In this document: positions 25,501 through 32,272 of the stretch, one piece after another
Layout: each line of letters opens with the position of its first letter
Position numbering within the stretch: position 1 is the stretch's first letter
Source of the DNA: Capitella teleta
Taxonomy: Eukaryota > Annelida > Polychaeta > Capitellidae
Reading direction: 5' to 3'
DNA length: 64,000 nt
NCBI GenBank assembly: GCA_000328365.1
Contig: KB303456.1
Span: forward strand, 169,488-233,487
The notes under the pieces: generated by a model
Databases searched by the model: none
What the model was told of the DNA's origin: nothing
Seen by the model: only the letters and a program-made list of their open reading frames with translations
Position numbers and translations under genes: made by a program

Positions 25501-28465
25501 TCAGATTGAAGAGACGCCTGCAGAGATGGATCCGCCTTCTCCAGGACCCTCACCCCACTTGCCTTCATATCAATGTCCTGTAAAACGCCGTTAGTAATTC
25601 CTCCGTCAAATGACCTTCTTCCTACCGCTGCTTTGCGCTGCTTCTCGCTGCTCAGAGGGTAGGGGTCGTCCGGTGCGTCAATCTGTGCCATTTGGAAGTC
25701 TCCCCAGCCGGGGAGGTGCACGAGACCGTTGACTGAAAGCGCTTGACTTCTCAGGTAGCCTGACAATTTCAGAGTGCCCGTCGTGCTCTGCCCAGAGTCA
25801 AAAGTGAGTCAAAGGTGAGTCAAAAGTGAGTCCCAATAGTCAAAACTCACATTTTCATCATCATTTAGTTCAAAGCTAACAGAATCTGCCATCAAATGAG
25901 GACGCTTTTCCCGGAATCCGAGCGTGTTTATACGCTGTGTGCCGAGGTTCCTCATGAGCAGCATGGCTTCTTGAGCCGTATCCAGGAGCATGAATTTCTC
26001 TTGACTAAACCTAAGACAAAAATAGAAATAGTGAAAAAAAAAAAAAAAATAATAATAATATAACAAACATACCGGTGTTGAACTGCTTTCTGGACATTTT
26101 TCTTCATTTCTCCTTGTTTCTTAGCGGGAAATTTCTTCAATCCCTTCAGGAAAAAAAACAAAAAAGCATACACACACATAATTTATTTAATCAACACTCC
26201 ATCCTACCTGCAGAGCTACAATCGATGAAGGAAGTCCCTGTGCATAGAGACAAGACAGACAGTGCTCGCCATATTTATCGATCGCGTCACTCGGAGACAA
26301 CAGAAACAAGATGGAGTCGGCAACTTTGGCCGCATCCAACATGGCGTAAAGATCACCGTATGGCGGAACCAGGAAACCAAATCGCTGCTTGAATCTCGGA
26401 ACACTGGGGGAGGAAGCTTCAAGTTCTTTTCACTTGGGTTGCGCGATTAGCTACCTGATATAAGTGGCGTCCAAATCGCTCGTTTTTACAACAGAGGATT
26501 CGTCGCAGGTTTTAAATAATTTCAATGCTGATTCGGGATCGAGTCCTTCCGATAAAGGAATAATTGCCTGGAATAGAATCGAGGTAACGATGAATCGTGA
26601 TCAACTCAGCGTTTTTACCACAAGCATGGGAGCGCTGTCTGGACCGCCATGGCTACGCTTCTTTGCTAGAACTTGCTCCCGTTTTGTTTTACGAATCTGA
26701 GTGACCTGTGAAGGAAAAAATCATTATCAGCATGTAGGTAATTAATTAATTAATTCACAAACCTGGTTGCGACGCGCTTGTTTGCCGGCTTGTAGCTTCT
26801 GCTTCTGATTAAGGACTTTCACGCTGACCTTGCCTGCAATCGAGACAACAATCCTATAATAATTATATATTATATTGATAATTATTATACGATAATGGAG
26901 CTTGAATGTGTTTAATAAAAGCGTGACATCACATATAGATGCATAGATGGTTGGTGTAATATAAATTTCTATAACAATCTTCAAGGTAGCATGAATCTGG
27001 TGAGGTCTGTATGAGAGTTGAGACCCATTGACAGCGGTGTCTGTAGTATGTGACTATATGAAGTATGTGAGCATCTTCAGGGAGGGAAATATACTATTAC
27101 AACTATATAATTTATATACAATAATATAGACGGTAATAGGCCCTTATTTACTTATTAGTTATTACTGGATCAGTAATATATATTATTTAAAATTATTAGT
27201 TACATATTAAAGGGAGGGAGAACTGGTTGAAAATGGACTTTGAGTCGTTATTTGATGCACCAAAGATGATTCTTATGCCTGGCCCACACAAGGAATATCA
27301 TCGCTAACGATTTCGCGGGAGATATAATACTAATTAGGCGTGACGTCAGTCGCTGTGATGAAACACCGAGTTCCCCCTTCTTTTACAATGGGCCTCGTCA
27401 TATCACCGTGTCCTGCGACTAAACCCCTTGATATTTTTTTATTTTTTTTTCGGAAATAGATAGAATAATCATTTTGCCACCAGTCAGGCGCAAACAAAAA
27501 ATATTTTTCGCTATTTTTCTTATTTTAACAAGCGATTTTCTAGGACACCTACCACGTTTCTCATCCTGAAACAGTAAAAAGGTCAGCCAGAGTGCACCAC
27601 GCATGCGCTTTCGTTTCGTAAACAACAAAGATGTCCTTTTATGACTAAGATGCTCTGCTCTGATTGGCTGAAATCGATAGCTTCACGAGGGGAACGGGAC
27701 CAATCAGCCATCAGCCAAACCAAGCCATCAGCTGACGTTTGCCTCCTATACTTCGCAATGGAAGCCATTCTCCCATAGGCGCAATGCTAACCCCGATATT
27801 CGGAATGCATTATTTCCTTACGCTTGCATCCAGGCATGGTGTTTTTGGCACGGAATGCTATCAATTGGTGCTATGAGTCAATAGAACATCACTTAAAATT
27901 TAGTTCCCCATCCCTTTAAATATCAGCTTTTGATTTTATTATTATATAATTATTTTTAGCACAGATAAATCGGAAGAGGTCTGCGTACCCCTCGGTCTCC
28001 GTGTAGTATATCAGCTGAATTATTTTATATTAATAATAACTAATAAATTATTATATTTATAATTAAGATGTAAAGAACTCTTGAAATTTGATTCAGTCAG
28101 AGTGAAGTAAAAGTGTGGATGGGATGAAGCCCAGGAACTGATGTTTACATGATCCTTTTAACAAGAGATTCCGTAGCCCAAAATCTGGAAGCGTTGAAAT
28201 TATAAATTATAAATTTCCACGGTGAAAAACGTTTGCGAAATAGCAAAACAAAACCACGTGTGTTGGAAACATTGAAACATGTCCTCACGTTTCGATCCGA
28301 TTAAAGCGTTTATGCACAGAAAATGGGATTCAAGTAGAACGAGGTTAAAGTACCTTTGAATTCCTTCTCCACTTTTCCTTTACTACGATGTCTTCCAGTT
28401 TTATGAGACTTGTTAGGCTGTTTAAATACTCCAGGCCGATGCCTGTCCTGACTGTCGGCTGCCAT
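5785..28465 (-). CDS. TSR1: TSR1 pre-rRNA-processing / 40S ribosome maturation factor, whole gene (18 coding exons)
   Basis: TSR1 is a Bms1-related GTPase-like protein that lacks GTPase activity. It binds cytoplasmic pre-40S particles and helps block premature subunit joining (family knowledge). Coding exons in gene order: 28465-28354, 26833-26763, 26705-26619, 26567-26455, 26403-26208, 26143-26073, 26010-25851, 25787-25433, 25377-25244, 9120-9031, 8287-8217, 8050-7958, 7892-7748, 7415-7364, 6821-6616, 6508-6406, 6318-6103, 5969-5785. All junctions have GT/AG and the phases match throughout, giving 819 aa, or 803 aa if a 48-bp mini-intron in exon 8 is removed (human is about 804). Diagnostic stretches are [74 protein letters not shown] and [14 protein letters not shown]. 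The start ATG at 28465 has a good context (AAGATGG). An AATAAA lies at 5758-5753, just after the stop, so the 3' UTR looks very short. Confidence 0.95.
6567..6608. repeat. 21-bp tandem duplication beside a TSR1 splice donor
   Basis: Two exact copies of CAAGTAATGATTTTCAGTCTT (6567-6587 and 6588-6608) lie in the intron, 5 bp from the donor of the exon ending at 6616. Confidence 0.9.
8105..8141. repeat. T23-G14 double homopolymer
   Basis: A run of 23 T is followed directly by 14 G in a TSR1 intron. Similar C12A14 (12953-12978) and long G or C runs (near 10411, 17407-17419, 22160, 46314-46326, 55442) occur elsewhere. Confidence 0.95.
10032..10080. repeat. Overlapping inverted repeats built on ACAAATCATTG
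   Basis: Arms 10032-10043 and 10049-10060 are exact reverse complements. The right arm also pairs, with one mismatch, with ATTGTACAAATGAT just downstream, so two alternative hairpins compete. Confidence 0.75.
13375..13515. repeat. AAATAAAG and (CAAT)n simple repeats
   Basis: A block of AAATAAAG-type units, itself partly duplicated, runs into about nine copies of AATC (13477-13514). Confidence 0.9.
14650..15714 (+). CDS. Class A GPCR, FMRFamide-receptor-like, intronless, nested in TSR1 intron 9
   Basis: This is a 354-aa, seven-helix receptor in one exon. The N-terminus has glycosylation sites at N5, N15 and N19, with another at N182 in loop 2. TM1 carries GN at 50-51, TM2 carries VSD at 76-78, TM3 ends in ERY (134-136) followed by [11 protein letters not shown]6 has CGSP (262-265) in place of CWxP, and TM7 has [13 protein letters not shown] (303-315) in place of NPxxY. 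Cysteines at 322 and 324 could be palmitoylated. The helix-3 cysteine is absent (Q110 at 3.25) and helix 4 lacks the usual Trp. I believe both also hold for insect FMRFamide-type receptors. The pattern ERYVAICxPLKA with a TM7 like this points to the FMRFamide/orphan-peptide receptor group, so it probably couples to G proteins at the plasma membrane and binds a peptide. The start ATG has good context (TTCGCCATGA). The exact ligand cannot be told. Confidence 0.9.
   Translation: MNDSNSSSSMEEVANSSVNATTAGIAKVDMFSEILGVWVTGVFCLLGLTGNALSFVVLLQAFRRSTMFFVLRAVAVSDGVFLLCAFIMQTVVNIFSTTTTISWLDRAYVQFYLWPVMMTTQMTTVWLTVLVSLERYVAICFPLKAAATCTMSKARRAVATIAITSTLYNIPRYFEMAVDSDNSTLVRTELGSNLYYRYIYNCVMYSLCLYFIPLLALAGLNAKLVLALRRGKRQWQSLQVRQKKEQNLTIIPLTIVLVFFVCGSPALTVNVIDSITPHVFSQRAFINFMLVGNFLVILNSASNFVIYCLLGKKFRTRLLELCQCVRRRQHRRGCQRGKYTSVQQLMHQTQVSDF
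16047..16052 (+). terminator. GPCR poly(A) signal (AATAAA)
   Basis: AATAAA lies about 330 nt after the GPCR stop codon, at the edge where the GC-rich 3' UTR gives way to AT-rich sequence. It is the first canonical signal downstream on this strand. Confidence 0.55.
17081..17116. repeat. GTTAGGAAAC tandem repeat (10-bp period)
   Basis: Three full units (one with a single change) and a partial one. A related run, CGTTAGGAAACGTTAGGAC, is at 1222-1251. Confidence 0.85.
18796..18824. promoter_or_regulatory. Pair of full CRE sites (TGACGTCA) 21 bp apart
   Basis: TGACGTCA at 18796-18803 and 18817-18824, two helical turns apart, with a third at 18993-19000, all inside TSR1 intron 9 downstream of the GPCR. 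CREB/ATF-type factors bind this word. Confidence 0.45.
19850..19932 (-). mobile_element. tRNA-like SINE head remnant
   Basis: On the minus strand the sequence reads GACCACAGAGTAGCTCAGTTGG, an almost perfect tRNA 5' part with A box TAGCTCAGTTGG (19921-19910). A degraded B-box-like CACGAACCCAC follows about 50 nt on. Cloverleaf pairing is not convincing, so I read it as a decayed tRNA-derived SINE and not as a working tRNA gene. Confidence 0.5.
21573..21613. repeat. Hairpin with 13-bp perfect arms
   Basis: TGGCATTAGCGCC (21573-21585) and its exact reverse complement (21601-21613) around a 15-nt loop, in the TSR1 large intron. Confidence 0.8.
22301..22314. promoter_or_regulatory. Perfect X-box palindrome GTTACCATGGTAAC
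   Basis: A 14-bp perfect palindrome that fits the RFX-factor X-box. Similar sites are at 18269-18281, 19273-19286, 23445-23458, 25047-25060, 45853-45866, 50001-50014, 53161-53174, 61951-61964 and 63428-63441. Confidence 0.5.
24371..24472 (+). repeat. Cluster of four GCGTTATGAT words
   Basis: ACGTTATGATTATT at 24371, TGCGTTATGATT at 24407-24418, TGCGTTATGATG at 24431-24442 and TGCGTTGTGAT at 24462-24472, all in one direction in TSR1 intron 9. Further copies at 23699 and 23720 lie just upstream. Confidence 0.7.
25244..28465 (-). CDS. TSR1: TSR1 exons 1-9: basic N-terminus, GTPase-like and AARP2CN regions
   Basis: Exon 1 encodes the basic start [20 protein letters not shown] and continues through KTGRHRSKG, the TSR1/Bms1-type N-terminus. 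Exons 2-3 are charged ([14 protein letters not shown]). Exons 4-6 read [38 protein letters not shown] and [12 protein letters not shown], matching the degenerate GTPase-like core in which the nucleotide-binding motifs are not kept. Exons 7-8 contain the AARP2CN-like part ([13 protein letters not shown], then [20 protein letters not shown] and [17 protein letters not shown]) and end with [14 protein letters not shown]. Exon 9 has [16 protein letters not shown] followed by an acidic run. Introns here are short (about 50-250 bp) except intron 1 (1.5 kb). Residues are roughly 1-433 of the predicted protein. Confidence 0.93.
25578..25625 (-). other. TSR1: Probable 48-bp in-frame mini-intron in TSR1 exon 8
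   Basis: Read on the minus strand this segment starts GTAGGAAG, contains a yeast-like branch site TTACTAAC and ends CGTTTTACAG, all within 48 bp. It has no stop and is a multiple of three, so it could be retained as 16 extra residues ([16 protein letters not shown]). These residues match nothing I recall in TSR1. Removing them gives 803 aa, close to the human length. Whether it is spliced is an inference. Confidence 0.6.
25805..25833. repeat. 11-bp tandem repeat carrying AP-1-type TGAGTCA words
   Basis: AAAGTGAGTCA-type units make TGAGTCA at 25805-25811 and 25816-25822 and TGAGTCC at 25827, in the short TSR1 intron before exon 8. Confidence 0.6.
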
Positions 28466-29100
28466 CTTGATCGAACGAATGCGGAGTAAAAGCGCAGCAT
28501 GCAGGGAGCGGAAGTGCGTTATGATTATTACAGATAACGCAAAACCAGTCAAAAATATTTGACCAGTTAATTAACTTGTTCGGATAAAATCTTACTAAAT
28601 ATGTTTAATAAACACCATATCTTGAATTTTATTTCTACATACAGGATGATTCAAAAGTATATTTACAAGTATTGGTGATTTTTCAACCTTACGTGGATTG
28701 TTACAAAAAATGCTCTTTTCTCTAAAACCGTGCGCTGTGTGCCCCAGTATAATTATCATTTATGGCTGCAGTAGCATCTTATCTACATAATCATTATCTT
28801 TAATTTTCGTTCTTTTTGTCAAATAATTTGATAATTACGAAACCTCGACGTTAATCGCTTAATTTTTCATTCACGATCTTCGCAATCGGGTGCATTTAAC
28901 TCACTCGATGAGCGTTGTTTAATCTTACTTAATATCGCTTAAAATAACCAATAAATCATGATAGATTTTGCAGTTAGATATCATAAGATATTCATGTTAT
29001 TTTTAACGAATAAGCATCAACGAAATGCCACGCAAAACTTGGTTAACAACAACAATGCATTGTGGCGATCAGCTCGGTCGCAACATCTCACTGCTCTATC
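28466..29100. promoter_or_regulatory. TSR1 5' flank
   Basis: Non-coding. TGCGTTATGATT lies at 28515-28526, only about 50 bp upstream of the TSR1 start codon and antisense to it. The rest is AT-rich with no other motif I can defend. The TSR1 transcription start probably lies in the first 60-100 bp. Confidence 0.4.
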
Positions 29101-29990
29101 AATATCCATGAATGCCGTACATTAGAAGAACAGCCAAAGATCAATGCAGCCTCGGTGAAGTTACTGACTATGTGGAGTGAAAACATCGCATCATGGTTTG
29201 CGAAGGCAGAGGCGCAATTCGGATTGAGAGGGATCAGAACCAAAGTGCTGGCGCCGCCCTGGATGGCGTGATAGCAACACGCACAGCAGTCTTATTAAGA
29301 AGATCCAGACGAGCTAAAGCACCCCAGGATAAAGCCGTTCCTATAGTCTCTGCATACGAGTTCTCAGATCAACATAGTGCTCACAATTTGATCTGCATTA
29401 CAAATCTCGGAAATCGCAAGCAGTCAAAACTGATGGACGTTATGCTACGTTTGCTCAAAAACCATGACCCTCAGTGTTTCCTGTTTCGGGAGCTGTTCCT
29501 GCAAGAGTTGCCTCCCTCTGCGTGCCTGGATATAAATAAAGAGAAACCCGAACGTCAGATTGTAACAGTGCCGAAACAAAGGCACTTTAATCCAATCAAC
29601 GTGAACCTGGGCCTCGCCAACCCTCCGTTTAAAGACATGCGGAATTATTGGTCATGCAGGCAGACAGGGTACTGGCAGCCTGTCCCTCGCAGGGCATTGC
29701 AGCTGCAGGAAGACCACCCTCAGACAATGAAGACTAACCCTTAGAGCTCTGCCCAGTGACCGGCTGCCATAATGAGCGGCGCCCTGCTCAAGACCTGTGC
29801 AGGTTTCACAGACGTTTTGGATCTGCTGCGCCTCTCCTTGGCGCTGATTTCCTGCAGCGGCATCAGTTGTTGGTCGACCTCACAAACGCCCGCCTTTCGG
29901 ACGCACGATCATCGCCCATCCAGGGTTCATTGCTGAAGGAGGCTACATATGTATGCTGCTATAGTCAAGGATACTACTGGAAATCATTGG
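29100..29990 (+). mobile_element. Ty3/Gypsy-type retrotransposon fossil: gag and start of pol (protease end), no LTRs seen
   Basis: Read on the plus strand, the stretch shows gag-like text of the Ty3/Gypsy kind (WSENIASWFAKAEAQFGLRG near 29170, then LFRELFLQELPPSA near 29490). Further on comes the conserved LLGADFLQRHQLLVDLTNARL near 29845, which in this family follows the aspartic protease at the start of pol. The copy is short, broken in several places and lacks reverse transcriptase, integrase and recognisable terminal repeats, so it looks old. It lies between the TSR1 promoter and the CARD gene. Confidence 0.75.
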
Positions 29991-31223
29991 CTGTATTCAT
30001 CTGCTGCGTGTGTAGACATTCCGTAGTTAACCAACAGAATCATAACGCACTCGGTGAAGGGAAGCAATATTGAGTTATCCCAAATAACCACGGTTTCGGC
30101 CAATAACCAGTTCCTAATAATTGTTGACATTTTGCTTCTTTTTTTTTAACCAGGTAAGAGACCAAGAAATGTCGTAACATCAGCTGCTTCCTCGGACAAA
30201 CTGTTCCCATGTTTCTGTAGCATGAGCCTGTTGGTACGAGGTTATTGAGTATTGTTGGACATAATATAAACCTGAGGGGGACGTGTTGACACTCCGCACT
30301 CGTGCTCCTATTATCGCCCACTTTCGCTGCAGGGAGCGGAAATGCCGATGAGCTGATTCCCAGAAATAGATCAATTTGAAAATTAATGTTTGTGCACATA
30401 CCAAACGTATGTTACCTTTTACCAAATTTGACACAATGTTCTTCAAGGTGGACGTATGATCTCTAATTACATGCTAATTATGTTTAATTGCCTGTAATTA
30501 ATTAACAGCAACTTTAATTAGATCAAAATTAATCTGATTGAAGTTAGCGGGCGACTTCATAAATCCTAGAAATGAAACCAACATTGCCCTGTCGTGACTA
30601 ATGTAGGGGCAGTGTTCTGGATAGGTGTGCTAATTAATTAAAATGCTAATTAGAATGTGTTCTGGGAAATATTCACAATTGTTCGGTGTAACCTAAGAAA
30701 GGTCTGCGCCAAATTTAGTGCTTTTATCCGATTTGCACATGTTGGTGTATGTTTGGCCATTGGCCTGACATGACATTTGGTTGCCTTGGGGCATCTCAAT
30801 CCTTGAGGTTAAGGTTAGTCCCATTATTGACCGATAGTATTTCAGTGACACAGGGTAGGGCGATTCTACTAAGCGCCCACTTATGCTCAATTAATATGTA
30901 AATGTCTCATATTAAGTTTTATGCAATAAATAAAAAGTGGCAATATTCCTACAACTTCTCAGCACAATGACACAAAATCTGCCAAAGTTCAATATAATAA
31001 TGCTTTTTTTGCATGAATACCTACCCTTCGTTGCCATGGGGACGGCTGTGTTTACATTGAGCTAAGTGCTTTAAATATGCTGTTAACGGGCATAAAATCG
31101 CTCAGAAGTCATATTCGGCGTACGATTTTGGCCAAACCAAGTAGATTTTGGGATTTATAATCGAATTTGGTTGTAGGTACTGTAGGCAGCTAGAACTTTT
31201 GTTTTTCATTTTGTCTCAACCTA
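29991..31223. other. Non-coding stretch between the Gypsy fossil and the CARD repeat
   Basis: AT-rich. It holds one AATCATAACGCA (30038-30049) and runs of TAATTAATTA. Frames of about 90-119 codons on the minus strand near 30040-30450 have no recognisable content. Confidence 0.5.
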
Positions 31224-31552
31224 AGTTAAGGATAAAGTTAGGGTTAGAGTATGATAATTTCTAACCCCCAGTTGTACCATAAATAAAAGTTTCTGTCCCT
31301 AGGACATCTGAGTGCAGACGAATTCAATCGATGCTTTTGGGTGAGTTGCCTTTCTGAACAAGTGCGTTATGATTTTAGGATGAATCACTCGTGAATTTTG
31401 ATAATCTTGTGGCTTTTAAACTTAGGTTTGAGATTTTCTGGTTTAATTTAATAATTAAATTATAATAATTAATAATTATAAATAATTAATAATTAATTTA
31501 ATAAAGTCAGTATTTAAAAATTCTACATAATGTAGCTCTCAACAAATAAATA
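31224..31552 (+). repeat. Diverged about 300-bp repeat, copy A, in front of the CARD gene
   Basis: It shares ordered blocks with 33264-33540: the line starting GGTTAAGGATA, CCCTAGGACATCTGAGTG followed by AGACGAAT and CGATGCTTTTGG, then GTGCGTTATG, and GTCAGTATTT with TAGCTC further on. The order and spacing are kept, so this is a true duplication. It ends about 130 bp before the CARD exon. Confidence 0.8.
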
Positions 31553-31628
31553 ATAAGTAAATGAATTCAAGAAAGATTGTGCAAAAATTAAGTGATTTCA
31601 GCAAATATAGTCACCTTGAAGTGAGTGT

Positions 31629-31665
31629 ATTATTTTATTATCACCTGTAGTGATAATAAAATAAT
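31629..31665. repeat. Perfect hairpin, 16-bp arms, just upstream of the CARD exon
   Basis: ATTATTTTATTATCAC (31629-31644) and its exact reverse complement (31650-31665) around the loop CTGTA. It sits 16 bp before the CARD exon acceptor, where it could affect branch-site access. Confidence 0.85.
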
Positions 31666-31703
31666 TCATTATCTTTTGCAGGATTCTTCAAAGTCGAGGA
31701 AAC

Positions 31704-32048
31704 ATGCCGCTGCTGTCAGAACAGAGAAAACAAATTTTAAATGTCAAACGAGTCGAATTGGTTGAAAGCATACAACTACATGGACTGTGGTCTCTGTTAA
31801 GATCCCGCAAAATTCTCACTCGCCCTGATGAAGATAGGATTAAGGTGAGCGTTGTCATGGTGATTTTATTCCATTATTTACAATCCAAGCTTTTCCACCA
31901 GCTGAACAGGACTCCTTTTGAGCAAGTCTGTGAGTTGCTGGACCATTTGGAAAAGCGCACAGACCGTGATTACGATGCCTTTTGCGAGTGCCTGAAAGAG
32001 GACAACCAGGGATATTTAGTGACCGACATCCTTCTTCATGGAGCATAA
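31704..32048 (+). CDS. CARD-only protein (95 aa after splicing)
   Basis: Exons are 31704-31844 and 31902-32048. The intron between them is 57 bp, phase 0, from GTGAGC to CCACCAG. The spliced protein reads through a whole CARD (six-helix death fold): QILNVKRVELVESIQLHGLW in helix 1, LLRSRKILTRPDEDRIK, then after the junction PFEQVCELLDHLEKR and YDAFCECLKEDNQGYLVTDI. This matches the CARD pattern of CRADD, caspase-9 and similar adaptors. No second domain follows, so it may act as a regulator that binds CARD caspases or adaptors in the cytosol. Unspliced, the frame stays open but inserts 19 unrelated residues. An acceptor (TCTTTTGCAG|G at 31681) precedes the ATG, and the frame is open back to it (ILQSRGN), so the true N-terminus may lie in an upstream exon. 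Confidence 0.75.
   Translation: MPLLSEQRKQILNVKRVELVESIQLHGLWSLLRSRKILTRPDEDRIKVSVVMVILFHYLQSKLFHQLNRTPFEQVCELLDHLEKRTDRDYDAFCECLKEDNQGYLVTDILLHGA
31845..31901 (+). other. 57-bp intron inside the CARD
   Basis: GTGAGC at the 5' end and a pyrimidine-containing CTTTTCCACCAG at the 3' end bound a 57-bp segment. Removing it joins IK to LNRTPFEQVC and restores the normal CARD helix spacing. The segment has no stop and is a multiple of three. Confidence 0.7.
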
Positions 32049-32266
32049 GTTCCTGTAGTCATTCAAATGACGTGTCATTCAGCTCACATAGATTTTTTTC
32101 ACATAGTATTTCTATCCTTGATGAATTACTCACATGAATGTTTTACTTCTTAATGTATGTGCAGCACATCTGTGAATTGGTTTTAATGGAAGATTGCTTT
32201 ATAAAATTAATTTATTGTTATTATTATTTTGTTTATTATCAGTTATGTGGCCAGATTGCAAATAAT

Positions 32267-32272
32267 AATAAA
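32267..32272 (+). terminator. CARD gene poly(A) signal (AATAAA)
   Basis: First AATAAA after the CARD stop codon, about 220 nt downstream in AT-rich sequence. An open frame running on to 32434 (rich in Asn, Thr and Lys) lies at and beyond this signal and is probably not part of the gene. Confidence 0.45.

Noticed and set aside
27551-27575. Possible 13-bp micro-exon in TSR1 intron 1 (acceptor TTTCAG, donor GTAGGT)
   Set aside because: Including it puts a stop in frame, while direct joining of exons 1 and 2 gives the expected KGKVSVKVL continuity.
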